Positions 15,028 to 23,546 of a stretch of DNA of 64,000 nt are shown here, piece after piece. The stretch comes from Lichenifustis flavocetrariae (GTDB lineage Bacteria; Pseudomonadota; Alphaproteobacteria; Rhizobiales; Beijerinckiaceae). Each line of letters opens with the position of its first letter. The first letter of the stretch is position 1. The notes under the pieces were generated by a model. The model made no database searches, was not told the DNA's origin, and worked only from the letters and a program-made list of their open reading frames with translations. The position numbers and the translations under genes were made by a program. The stretch lies in contig NZ_JAMOIM010000015.1 in NCBI RefSeq assembly GCF_026130545.1, forward strand, positions 101,013-165,012, read 5' to 3'.

Positions 15028-17337
15028 ATGAACGAAATCCATAAAAGGATCGCCGACGAACTCGGGGTGCGTGAGCCGCAGGTCGCGGCCGCCGTCGGCC
15101 TGCTGGACGGCGGCGCGACGGTGCCGTTCGTGGCGCGCTATCGCAAGGAGGCGACCGGCGCGCTCGATGACACGCAGTTGCGACGTCTCGAAGAACGGCT
15201 CACCTACCTGCGCGATCTCGAAACCCGCCGGGCCGCGATCCTGAAATCCATCGGCGAGCAAGGCAAGCTCGACGCGGCCCTGGCTGCCCAGATCCGGGCA
15301 GCCGACAGCAAGGGGCGGCTCGAAGATATCTATCTGCCATTTCGGCCCAAGCGCCGGACCAAGGCCGAGGCGGCCCGGCAGGCTGGGCTCGAACCCCTCG
15401 CCGACCTCCTTCCCGGCCAGCCCGAGCGCGACCCGGCCCTGGCGGCGCGGGCCTTTGTCGATGCCGACAAGGGCATTGCCGACGCTGCCGCGGCGCTCGA
15501 AGGCGCGCGCGCGATCCTGGTCGAGCGGTTCAGCGAACAGGCCGACCTCATCGGCCCGCTGCGCGAGACCATGTGGACGCGGGGACGGTTGACCTCGAAG
15601 ATCAAGAAGGGCAAGGCCGAGTCCGGCGCCAAATTCAGCGACTATTTCGATTTCGCCGAGCCGTTCCCGAAACTGCCGTCGCATCGCATCCTGGCGCTGT
15701 TTCGCGGCGAGACGGAGGGTGTGCTCGATCTCACCTTCGATGCCGAGCCGGCCGTGGCCCCACCAGGGTCGAGCCCCTATGAGCCGCGGATCATGATGCG
15801 CTTCGGGCTTAGCGAGCGCGGGCGGCCGGGTGACATCTGGATGCGTGAAACCGTGCGGCAGGCCTGGCGCGGCAAGATCCTGCCCGGCCTGTCCAGTGAT
15901 CTGCGAACGCGGCTGTGGGATGCGGCCGAGACCGAGGCCGTGCGGGTCTTCGCCGGCAACCTCCGGGATCTGCTTCTCGCGGCGCCGGCTGGATCGCGCC
16001 CCACGATGGGGCTCGACCCCGGATTCCGCTCGGGCGTGAAAGTGGCCGTGGTCGATGCGACCGGCAAGGTCGCGGCGACGGTCACGATCTACCCGCATGA
16101 GCCGCAGCGGCGATGGGACGAGGCGCTCGCGGTCTTGGGGCGGCTCGCCGTCCAGCATCGGGTGGAACTGATCGCGATCGGCAACGGCACCGCGTCGCGC
16201 GAGACCGACAAGCTGGCCGCCGATCTCATCAAGGCGCGGCCGGAGCTGGGTCTCACCAAGGTCACGGTGTCGGAAGCCGGCGCCTCGGTCTATTCGGCCT
16301 CGGCCTTCGCGTCGCAGGAATTGCCGGACCTCGATGTGACGCTCCGGGGGGCCGTGTCGATCGCCCGTCGTCTGCAGGATCCGCTGGCCGAACTCGTCAA
16401 GATCGACCCGAAGTCGATCGGCGTCGGGCAATACCAGCACGACCTCGGCGAGGGAAAACTGTCGCGCTCGCTCGAAACGGTGGTCGAGGATTGCGTGAAC
16501 GCGGTCGGGGTCGATCTCAACACGGCCTCGGCGCCGTTGCTGGCGCGCGTGTCCGGTGTCGGCGCCGGTCTTGCCCAGGGCATCGTGGCCTTTCGTGACG
16601 CCAACGGGCCGTTTCCATCACGAAAGGCGTTGAAGAAGGTGCCGCGGCTCGGGCCGAAGGCGTTCGAGCAATGTGCCGGATTCTTGCGCATCAATGGCGG
16701 CGAGGATCCGCTCGACGCCTCGGGCGTCCACCCCGAAGCCTATCCGGTGGTCCGCCGCATTCTGGAGGCGGCCGGGACGCCGCTCAAGGCGATCCTCGGC
16801 AATGCCGCGACATTGCAGGCGCTGAAGCCGCAGAGCTTCGTCGATGCGACCTTCGGCCTGCCCACCGTGACCGACATTTTCGCGGAGCTCGAAAAACCCG
16901 GCCGCGATCCGCGCCCGGCCTTCAAGGTCGCGACCTTCAAGGAGGGCGTCGAGGCACTCAGTGATCTTGTGCCCGGAATGGTTCTCGAGGGCACGGTCAC
17001 CAACGTGGCGGCCTTCGGGGCCTTCGTCGATATCGGCGTGCACCAGGACGGTCTTGTCCATGTGTCGGCCATGAGCAGGACCTTCGTGAAGGACCCACGG
17101 GCCGTCGCGAAACCGGGCGATACCGTGACCGTCAAGGTGCTGGAAGTCGACCGCGCGCGGAAGCGCATCGCGCTCACGCTTCGGCTCGACGATGAGATCG
17201 GCGCCAAGCCGGAGCGGCCTGCCCGTGAGACCCCGCGCAGCTTCGCGCCATCCACACCCGCAGCGCGGCCGGCGGCCGCAGCCGAGCCTTCAGGCGCGCT
17301 GGCGGAGGCGCTCCGACGCGCGAAGCAAGGCAAGTAG
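15028..17337 (+). CDS. tex: Tex RNA-binding transcription accessory protein
   Basis: 769-residue cytoplasmic nucleic-acid-binding protein linked to transcription and RNA metabolism. The order is typical: N-terminal helical region (VPFVARYRKEATG), YqgF-like RNase H fold (GLDPGFRSGVKVAVVD, about 330-450), helix-hairpin-helix modules (VSGVGAGLAQGI, about 500-560) and an S1 RNA-binding domain near the end (GTVTNVAAFGAFVDIG, about 655-725). The last 50 residues are Ala/Pro/Arg-rich and disordered. The start at ATG 15028 is well placed. Confidence 0.94.
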   Translation: MNEIHKRIADELGVREPQVAAAVGLLDGGATVPFVARYRKEATGALDDTQLRRLEERLTYLRDLETRRAAILKSIGEQGKLDAALAAQIRAADSKGRLEDIYLPFRPKRRTKAEAARQAGLEPLADLLPGQPERDPALAARAFVDADKGIADAAAALEGARAILVERFSEQADLIGPLRETMWTRGRLTSKIKKGKAESGAKFSDYFDFAEPFPKLPSHRILALFRGETEGVLDLTFDAEPAVAPPGSSPYEPRIMMRFGLSERGRPGDIWMRETVRQAWRGKILPGLSSDLRTRLWDAAETEAVRVFAGNLRDLLLAAPAGSRPTMGLDPGFRSGVKVAVVDATGKVAATVTIYPHEPQRRWDEALAVLGRLAVQHRVELIAIGNGTASRETDKLAADLIKARPELGLTKVTVSEAGASVYSASAFASQELPDLDVTLRGAVSIARRLQDPLAELVKIDPKSIGVGQYQHDLGEGKLSRSLETVVEDCVNAVGVDLNTASAPLLARVSGVGAGLAQGIVAFRDANGPFPSRKALKKVPRLGPKAFEQCAGFLRINGGEDPLDASGVHPEAYPVVRRILEAAGTPLKAILGNAATLQALKPQSFVDATFGLPTVTDIFAELEKPGRDPRPAFKVATFKEGVEALSDLVPGMVLEGTVTNVAAFGAFVDIGVHQDGLVHVSAMSRTFVKDPRAVAKPGDTVTVKVLEVDRARKRIALTLRLDDEIGAKPERPARETPRSFAPSTPAARPAAAAEPSGALAEALRRAKQGK

Positions 17338-17419
17338 CCAGGCCTCGCTGCCGGGAGGGTCATCGGGCCAAGCCGAGTCCCGCTTGGGAGCGGAGTGCCT
17401 CCACCTCTATCGCTTGGTT

Positions 17420-17499
17420 GTCATCGCGAGCGAAGCGTGGCGATCCACGTCCCCGACGCTTCATGGATTGCCACAGCGGCTTCGCCGCTTCGCAATGAC
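17420..17499. repeat. REP-like interspersed palindrome
   Basis: An imperfect palindrome of about 80 bases opens with GTCATCGCGAGCGAAGCG and closes with GCTTCGCAATGAC. Its ends, GTCAT-CGCGAGC and CGCAATGAC, are related by inverted symmetry, with GATCCACG/GGATTGCC in the middle. Such elements recur between genes in many Hyphomicrobiales genomes. It lies in the 204-base gap between the ends of tex and the Gfo/Idh gene, which converge here. Confidence 0.6.
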
Positions 17500-17541
17500 G
17501 TGGATGATGACGCCTTGCAGAGACCCGGGAAGCCGTCGCGG

Positions 17542-18678
17542 TCAGGTGCTCTTCGTCGATACCCAACGCTTCTCCCGCGCCGACCGATAGGCGAGCTCCA
17601 CCAGCGACTGGATCTCGGCCCCCTCGGCAAAATCAGGCCCGAGCTTCTCACCCCCGGCGACGGCAACGAGAAAGTCCCGCACCTCGATCGCCTTGAGGTC
17701 GTTGAAGCCGATCTGGTGGCCCGAGGCGACGCAAAAGGCGCCATAGGGTTCGTGTTCGGGCCCGGCGAAGATGGTGCGGAACCCGCGCAGACCGGTCTTG
17801 TCGTCCGTGAAATAGACCCCGAGCTCGTTGAAGCGTTCCTGGGTGAACACGATGGCGCCTTTAGACCCGTAGACCTCGAAATCGTGCTGCATCTTGCGGC
17901 CCGTCGCGATCCAGTTCGCCTCCAGGCTGCCGGTGGCGCCGTTCTCGAAGCGCAGGAACAGGCGGGCGACATCGTCCACCTCGACGGCGCGCGTCTCGGT
18001 CGCGCCTTGGCTGACTGGACGGGCCGCGATGGGGGTTGCGATGTCGGCCATGAGTTCGATCACGGGGCCGACGAGATAGCGCGCCGTCGCGAGGATATGG
18101 CTACCGATATCGGCCAGGGCACCACCGCCGCCGGACGGGTCGAGGCGCCAGGCCCAGGGCACACGGGCGTCCGCCATGAAATCCTCGGCGTGAATGCCGC
18201 GAAAGGTGCGGATCTCACCGATCTCCCCATCCGCGATGAGGCGCTTGGCGAGCCCGAGCATTGGGTTCTTGAGATAGTTGAAACCAACCTGGGTCATGAG
18301 GCCGGCCGCCTCGGCCGCCTTCGTCATCTCCCAAGCGTCCGCCGACGTCGGCGCGAGAGGCTTCTCGCAATAGACATGCTTGCCGGCCGCGATGGCGGCC
18401 AGCGCCATCTCGCGGTGAAGTGTGTTGGGTGTGGTTATGTCGATGATCTGGATCTCGGGATCGTCAAGCAGGTCGCGCCAGTCGCCGGTCGAGCGGCGAA
18501 AGCCGAGCGCCTGGGCGGCCCGCGCGGCGGCCGGTGCGGTGACGTCCGCTAGGACCGCGAGATCGACATCATACGGCAGGTCGAAGACCCGGCTCGCTGT
18601 CGCGAAGCCGAGCGCATGTGTCTTGCCCATGAAGCCCGACCCGATCAGGCCGACACCGATTTTTTGTTTGCTGGTCAT
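17542..18678 (-). CDS. Gfo/Idh/MocA-family oxidoreductase
   Basis: 378-residue NAD(P)-dependent sugar or inositol dehydrogenase-type enzyme. The N-terminal Rossmann domain begins VGLIGSGFMGKTHA, and YCEKPLAPT is the EKP motif whose Lys takes part in catalysis. The C-terminal alpha/beta domain binds substrate. It is on the same strand as the dhaL-dhaK-dehydrogenase genes, but 328 bases from dhaL, so it may have its own promoter. Its neighbours point to a sugar, polyol or keto-sugar substrate, which the sequence does not define. Confidence 0.88.
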   Translation of the reverse strand: MTSKQKIGVGLIGSGFMGKTHALGFATASRVFDLPYDVDLAVLADVTAPAAARAAQALGFRRSTGDWRDLLDDPEIQIIDITTPNTLHREMALAAIAAGKHVYCEKPLAPTSADAWEMTKAAEAAGLMTQVGFNYLKNPMLGLAKRLIADGEIGEIRTFRGIHAEDFMADARVPWAWRLDPSGGGGALADIGSHILATARYLVGPVIELMADIATPIAARPVSQGATETRAVEVDDVARLFLRFENGATGSLEANWIATGRKMQHDFEVYGSKGAIVFTQERFNELGVYFTDDKTGLRGFRTIFAGPEHEPYGAFCVASGHQIGFNDLKAIEVRDFLVAVAGGEKLGPDFAEGAEIQSLVELAYRSAREKRWVSTKST

Positions 18679-19006
18679 GCCAAGCTTCCTCCTCGGGACA
18701 TGAAGCTATCGCGTAACCGGACCCACTGCGAGCATGCACGGGGCTCGGCGGGTGCTGTGTCCCTTCGCCCTGTAAGCGGCGACCGCATTCACATCTCTCG
18801 GCGGAGCTTCATGAAATTCCCCTCTCCACAAGGGAGAGGGGAGAAAACCGCGCCAGGCCTTCGGACAATGTGTGAATCCGAGCGCCGCTTGCGGGTCGAA
18901 GGGTCAAAACCAGCCATCGGCGAACAGTCGGACCCGATGCACCTTAATATAAGCTTGCAGATAAGACGGCAGGTTCAGTGGGACGAGGGAGTGAACTCCC
19001 TCGATC
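18679..19006. other. Intergenic region with a 10-base hairpin
   Basis: 328 bases between the Gfo/Idh start and the dhaL end, with no supported gene. TCCCCTCTCC at 18818-18827 and GGAGAGGGGA at 18833-18842 form a perfect 10-base stem with a 5-base loop, followed by GAAAACC and no T-run on either strand. It looks like a repeat-type hairpin, perhaps stabilising or separating the two transcripts. The AT-richer bases near 18945-18965 are not assignable. Confidence 0.45.
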
Positions 19007-19660
19007 TTACCCGCGCGACGGCAATTGCCGGATCAATCCATCCGCCAGCGTGGTGAGCAGCAGGCGACACGAGGCGGCGCCCGCGTCATGGAAGCCGCGT
19101 GATCGCTCGCCGAGGCGGCTCGCGCGGCCGATCTTCGCCACCATGTCGCGGGTCGACTCGAAGCCCCGGTCGGCGCCCGCCTTGAGGGCGGTGAGGCAGT
19201 CCGCGAAGGGCTCTCCGCGCGCCGCCGCGGCCTCATAGGCATCCGCGGCCGGGACGAGGACATCGACGAGCGACTTGTCGCCCTGCTTGGCCTCGCCGAG
19301 GTCGACCACGGCCGCGATGCCCTTGCGCAGCATGAGGCCGAAACTGTCGCGATCGAGCACGGTCCGGCCGCGCAGGAAGGTCGACATGTCGAGGAAGAAG
19401 CTGCCGTAGAGCGGCCCCATCGAGCCGCCGATCTCGTCGAGGAGCGTCTCGGCAAGCGTGCCGAAGCCTTCGCCGAGGCCCTGTGGCGCCGCAGCGAGCC
19501 GCTGGCCCGTCATGCGGAAGCCCTTGCTCATGTTGACGCCATGGTCGCCGTCGCCGGTGGCACCGTCGAGTTCGCTGAGGTACGCGGCTTTGTCCACGAT
19601 GGCCTTGACCATGTCGCCGAGGATCGGCCCGGCGGCTGTCAAATCAACGCTGTCGGTCAT
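19007..19660 (-). CDS. dhaL: Dihydroxyacetone-type kinase ATP-binding subunit DhaL
   Basis: 217-residue nucleotide-binding half of a dihydroxyacetone-family kinase. The family signature DGATGDGDHGVNMSKG near residue 35 carries the aspartates that hold magnesium-ADP/ATP, and GGSMGPLYG follows near 80. It is 3 bases from dhaK and surely cotranscribed. No DhaM phosphotransferase gene is nearby, so either ATP is used directly or DhaM is elsewhere. In related polyol clusters such split kinases phosphorylate erythrulose rather than dihydroxyacetone; substrate is open here. Confidence 0.9.
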   Translation of the reverse strand: MTDSVDLTAAGPILGDMVKAIVDKAAYLSELDGATGDGDHGVNMSKGFRMTGQRLAAAPQGLGEGFGTLAETLLDEIGGSMGPLYGSFFLDMSTFLRGRTVLDRDSFGLMLRKGIAAVVDLGEAKQGDKSLVDVLVPAADAYEAAAARGEPFADCLTALKAGADRGFESTRDMVAKIGRASRLGERSRGFHDAGAASCRLLLTTLADGLIRQLPSRG

Positions 19661-19663
19661 GGC

Positions 19664-20689
19664 TCAAGCTCCCGGAACAGTGAGGCCGATCGAGCGCGCG
19701 GGCTTGCCGATCAGCCGGTCGAGTTCGCCGTCGAGACGCGTCAGCGTGATCGACGCCCCCATCATTTCGAGCGAGGTGAAATAATTGCCGACGAAGCGGT
19801 GACGGATCGTCAGGCCGTGGGCCGCCAGGATCTCGGCCACATGCGTGTAGAGGATGTAGAGCTCCATCACGGGCGTGGCGCCCAGACCCGAGAGCAGCAC
19901 CGCCACGTCCTCGCCCCGGCCGAACGGCAGGTCGGGCAGGATCGTGTCGAGCATCAGGGCCGCCATCTCGCGCGCGGGCTTCACCGGCATCACGGCCACG
20001 CCCGGCTCACCATGGTGACCGATGCCGACTTCCATCATGCCGGGCTCGATGGTGAAATTGGGCTTTCCAGCGGCCGGGATCGTACAGGCCGAAAGGCCGA
20101 TGCCAACGCTGCGTGTGCTGTCGATCGCCTTCTGGGCGACCCCGATCACGGCATCGAGGTCGGCGCCCTCCGCCGCAAGCGCCGCGCCGGCTTTCCACAT
20201 CAAGACCTCGCCCGCGACACCCCGGCGCTTGCCGATCTGGTCCTTCGGGGCGGAGGCGGCGTCGTCATTGGCCACCACGGTCTTGACCGTCAGTCCGTCG
20301 CGTTCAGCGAGTTTTACGGCCATCTTCACGTTCATGTTGTCGCCGGCATAATTGCCGTAGAGGCAAGCGACGCCGCGCCCGCCGTCCGCCGCCTTGAAGG
20401 CGGCCTCGAAGGCGCGCGCCGTCGGCGAGGCGAAGACTTCGCCGGTTGCGACCGCGTCGACCAATCCGGGGCCGACGAAGCCGATGAAGGCCGGCTCATG
20501 GCCGGAGCCGCCGCCGGTCACGATACCGACCCGGTTCGTCACCGGCTGCACGGCCCGGAAGACGCGGGCATGCGGCGTCGTGATGACGAGATCCGGATGG
20601 GCCGCCACGATGCCGGCCAGGGCTTCCGCCGCGACGTCGTCGGGATCGTTGATGATGCGATTGAGAGGCACGGGAGCGTCCTTCGTCAT
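19664..20689 (-). CDS. dhaK: Dihydroxyacetone-type kinase substrate-binding subunit DhaK
   Basis: 341-residue substrate-binding half of the kinase. TGGGSGHEPAFIGFVG near residue 60 is the family substrate loop. The His that covalently holds the ketose as a hemiaminal is expected in the EVGIGHHGEPG segment (near 220). ATG 20689 overlaps the stop of the upstream dehydrogenase gene by four bases (ATGA), showing translational coupling. The open frame continues upstream to 20971, but that part lies inside the dehydrogenase gene in another frame. Confidence 0.92.
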   Translation of the reverse strand: MTKDAPVPLNRIINDPDDVAAEALAGIVAAHPDLVITTPHARVFRAVQPVTNRVGIVTGGGSGHEPAFIGFVGPGLVDAVATGEVFASPTARAFEAAFKAADGGRGVACLYGNYAGDNMNVKMAVKLAERDGLTVKTVVANDDAASAPKDQIGKRRGVAGEVLMWKAGAALAAEGADLDAVIGVAQKAIDSTRSVGIGLSACTIPAAGKPNFTIEPGMMEVGIGHHGEPGVAVMPVKPAREMAALMLDTILPDLPFGRGEDVAVLLSGLGATPVMELYILYTHVAEILAAHGLTIRHRFVGNYFTSLEMMGASITLTRLDGELDRLIGKPARSIGLTVPGA

Positions 20690-21447
20690 TGGATCGTGTA
20701 GCCGCCGTCGATCGCGAGATCGGCGCCGTTGACCATGGCGGCCGCCGGGCTCGCGAGATAGAGGACCGCGAGCGCGATCTCCTCGGGCTGGGCGAAGCGG
20801 CGGGACGGGATCAGCTTCTTCATGGCTTCGCCGACCTCTCCCGCCCAGGCCTTCTTGCCGAGTTCGGTTTCGACCACGGTGGGGCTGATGCTGTTCGTCG
20901 TGATGCCGTGCGGACCCCATTCGAGGGCCATGACCTTGGTCATCCCGACGATCGCGGCCTTGCTGGTGCAATAGGCGACGTGGGATTGCAGCGCCACGGT
21001 CGCGGCCTGCGACGCGAGGTTGACGATCCGCCCGGTGCGGCGGCCGATCATGTGGCGGCCGGCGGCCTGCGCGAAGAGGAACGGCGCGGTCAGGTTCACG
21101 GCGAGCGTCAGGTCCCAGTCGACGCGCGTGGCCTCCTCGGCGGGAGCGAGGCGGACGATCCCGGCGTTATTGATCAGAATATCGAGTTGGCCGAATTGTG
21201 CGACCACCTGGTCCACGACCTGCTGCGGCGCGTTATCAGCCGTCACGTCGATTTCGATCCCGACGTGACCCTCACCCAGCGCCTGCGCGGCCTTCATGAC
21301 GGCAGGGTCGCGATCCACGAGCGCCACGCGGGCGCCCCGCGCCGCGAGCGCGGTCGCGATGGCGGCGCCGATGCCGGCCGCGCCGCCAGTCACGAGCGCG
21401 GTCTGGTTGCGCAAAGAAAAAGCGGTGTCGAAGTCGAAACGATCCAT
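20686..21447 (-). CDS. GolD/DthD-like polyol (threitol/glycol) dehydrogenase, SDR family
   Basis: 253-residue classical SDR. GGAAGIG binds NAD, NNAG follows, and Ser plus YCTSK form the catalytic centre. The C-terminal stretch ISPTVVETELGKKAWAGEVG and the ending DGGYTIQ closely match what I recall of Listeria GolD (glycol dehydrogenase) and mycobacterial D-threitol dehydrogenase. This suggests oxidation of a tetritol or similar polyol to a ketose. AGGAGG about 8 bases upstream fixes ATG 21447. Coupling to dhaK (ATGA overlap) suggests its ketose product is phosphorylated next by DhaKL. Confidence 0.85.
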   Translation of the reverse strand: MDRFDFDTAFSLRNQTALVTGGAAGIGAAIATALAARGARVALVDRDPAVMKAAQALGEGHVGIEIDVTADNAPQQVVDQVVAQFGQLDILINNAGIVRLAPAEEATRVDWDLTLAVNLTAPFLFAQAAGRHMIGRRTGRIVNLASQAATVALQSHVAYCTSKAAIVGMTKVMALEWGPHGITTNSISPTVVETELGKKAWAGEVGEAMKKLIPSRRFAQPEEIALAVLYLASPAAAMVNGADLAIDGGYTIQ

Positions 21448-21487
21448 CCTAGGTTTCCTCCTCTTGTCGTTGGCATGCGGTGCGAGT

Positions 21488-22408
21488 TCAGGCATCGACG
21501 ATCGTGACATTCACCTTCTGCTCTGCCAGACGCTCGCGGTCATGTGCCGGCAGGCCGGCATCGGTGATCACCACATCGAAGGCGTCGAGCGCGGCGAGCC
21601 GGTTCAAGGCCGTCACACCGAATTTGCTGCTGTCGACGATCAGCACCCGGGTCTGCGCGATGCTCATCAGGGCTCGCTTGATCTTCAGGACTTCCTCGTC
21701 CTGGTGGTAGGCGACGCCGCTCAGCACCGCCGAGGTCGACATGAAGCAGATGTTCGCCCTGAGCGACGCGATGGCGTTTTCGCAGATCAGGCCGAAGAAG
21801 GCGTTGAGCCGCGGGTTATGGGTGCCGCCGAGGCCGATCAACTGGATGCCATGCGCCTCCTTGAGCTGATCGATCATGGCGATGCCATTGGTGATCACAT
21901 GCAGAGGCGTGCGGCTCAGCAGGTGCGGCGCCATCAGCAGCGTCGTGGTCGATTCGTCGAGGATGATGGACTGGCCGGGCTGCACGAGATCGGCGGCGGC
22001 GCGCGCGATGGCTGACTTCTGTCGCTCAGCCAGATGCGTGCGGTAGGAGAAGCTGCTCTCCACCGTGTTCGATTCGTGGATCGTGACGCCGCCATGCTGC
22101 TTGCGCACCATGCCGCGCTCGGCAAGCGCATCGAGATCGCGATGGATCGTCATCCGGCTCACGCCGAAGCGGGCGGCGAGTTCGTCGACCTGCGCCGAAC
22201 CGCGTCGCACGATCTGCTCCAGCATCAGCTTACGCCGGTTGTCGATGGCGCCGGCGCTGCGTCCTCTATCCGGCGCGGCCTCGTCCAGCTCTGGCGGGGC
22301 GGAGGCCGCACCACCGCCGACGCCTTCACCCTCCTCGGAAGAAGGTGGCGAGCCGTCACTTGTTGTGCGGACCGGCTGGTCGGCAAGCGTTGTGGGCAGG
22401 GCACGCAC
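21488..22408 (-). CDS. DeoR-family transcriptional regulator
   Basis: Sugar-responsive repressor. The helix-turn-helix (QVDELAARFGVSRMTIHRDL) lies near residues 74-92, and the sugar-phosphate sensing DeoRC domain follows (DESTTT, ITNGI, VDSSKFG). The only in-frame starts are GTG 22408 and ATG 22225. The first leaves about 55 unusual residues (PPSSEEGEGVGGG) that seem to derive from an intergenic repeat; the second would cut the residues just before the HTH. The true start is therefore unclear. It is placed between the importer and dehydrogenase genes and probably controls the whole locus, sensing a phosphorylated intermediate. Confidence 0.85.
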   Translation of the reverse strand: MRALPTTLADQPVRTTSDGSPPSSEEGEGVGGGAASAPPELDEAAPDRGRSAGAIDNRRKLMLEQIVRRGSAQVDELAARFGVSRMTIHRDLDALAERGMVRKQHGGVTIHESNTVESSFSYRTHLAERQKSAIARAAADLVQPGQSIILDESTTTLLMAPHLLSRTPLHVITNGIAMIDQLKEAHGIQLIGLGGTHNPRLNAFFGLICENAIASLRANICFMSTSAVLSGVAYHQDEEVLKIKRALMSIAQTRVLIVDSSKFGVTALNRLAALDAFDVVITDAGLPAHDRERLAEQKVNVTIVDA

Positions 22409-22475
22409 GTGGGCGGGATGTCTCTGAACGAGGTGGCTGCCGCCCGGCGGGAGCCGGACGGCAGGAGAGGCGACC

Positions 22476-23501
22476 TTACTGGTTGGCGTATTTGCCGGAG
22501 GCCATGTTGGCCTTGATCAGCTCCGGCAGGCCGGCGATGAACTTGTCGGCATTGTCGAAGAGCTGGTCGTAATATTTGTTCACGTCCGCCTTGGTGATGC
22601 CGGGCATCTGCAGCATCGCCTCCTTCGGGACTTCCTTGCCCTGGACGTGATTGATCGCGACCTGCACGGCCATGCCGAGTTCAAGCGCACCGTTCTGCAA
22701 GTTCGTCTGGATCATGTCGCCGGAACGGACCGCGCGCAACCCGTCCTTGATGGCGTCGACGCCCGAGACCGGGATCTTACCATTCAGGCCCTTCTCCTTC
22801 AGGGCCTGGATGGAGCCGATCGCCATATCGTCGTTTTCCGAGATCAGGCCATTGATGTCCTTGCCATAACGCGACAGCCAATCCTGCATCAGCTTATAGG
22901 CCTGCGTGCGCTCCCAGTTTGCCGGCTGCATGGCCAGCACCTTGATGTCGGGATTCTTGGCCAGCACGTTTTGAATGCCCTTGGTGCGGTCGATCGCACC
23001 GGACTGGCCGACCGGCCCCTGCATGATCACGACATTGCCCTTGCCGTGCAGGGCGTCCACGACTGCCTGCGCTTCCTGCTCCCCGGCGCCGACATCGTTC
23101 GGGCCGACGTAGGACACAAGCTTCTCGGCTTCGGGGCCGCTGATCGACAGGTTCGTCGCGATCACCGGGATGCCGGCGGCGGTCGCCTGGGCGATCTGCG
23201 GTCCGAGCGTCGATGAATTCACCGCCGCGATGATGATGACGTCGACCTTCTGGTTGATGAACTGCTGGATCTGAGAGATCTGCGTGTTCACATCGCTCTT
23301 GGCGCTTTGCCACAGAAGCTTGGCGTTGTTGGCCTTGGCGATGGCCTCGGCGCCTTGCTTGCCCCAGGCGATGAAGGAGGTCATGTCATAGGCCGTAAAA
23401 CCGATGACCGGATTGGCCTTGTCGGCGAAGGCCGGGCTGGCGAACATCAGGGCGGCTGTGGCGAACAGGGCGGCTTTCAGGCCGGTGCGCTTGGACATCA
23501 T
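22476..23501 (-). CDS. Sugar/polyol ABC importer, periplasmic binding protein (RbsB-like)
   Basis: 341-residue periplasmic binding protein of the pentose/polyol class (type 1 fold, Peripla_BP_4). The signal peptide ends near AFADKAN. The mature protein has VIGFTAYDMTSF at the first strand, VDVIIIAAVNSS and GIPVIATNL, all typical of ribose-binding-protein relatives. GAGAGGAAG precedes a double ATG at 23501/23498. It is transcribed after the permease gene with 45 bases between. The ligand is not predictable by eye; cluster context suggests a polyol or ketose. Confidence 0.9.
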   Translation of the reverse strand: MMSKRTGLKAALFATAALMFASPAFADKANPVIGFTAYDMTSFIAWGKQGAEAIAKANNAKLLWQSAKSDVNTQISQIQQFINQKVDVIIIAAVNSSTLGPQIAQATAAGIPVIATNLSISGPEAEKLVSYVGPNDVGAGEQEAQAVVDALHGKGNVVIMQGPVGQSGAIDRTKGIQNVLAKNPDIKVLAMQPANWERTQAYKLMQDWLSRYGKDINGLISENDDMAIGSIQALKEKGLNGKIPVSGVDAIKDGLRAVRSGDMIQTNLQNGALELGMAVQVAINHVQGKEVPKEAMLQMPGITKADVNKYYDQLFDNADKFIAGLPELIKANMASGKYANQ

Positions 23502-23546
23502 GTGGCTTCCTCTCCGTGAGCTTTGCTTGGCGACGGTCGACGGGGC

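Noticed and set aside
14818..16440. 540-codon minus-strand open frame opposite tex
   Set aside because: Shadow of tex; no family resemblance.
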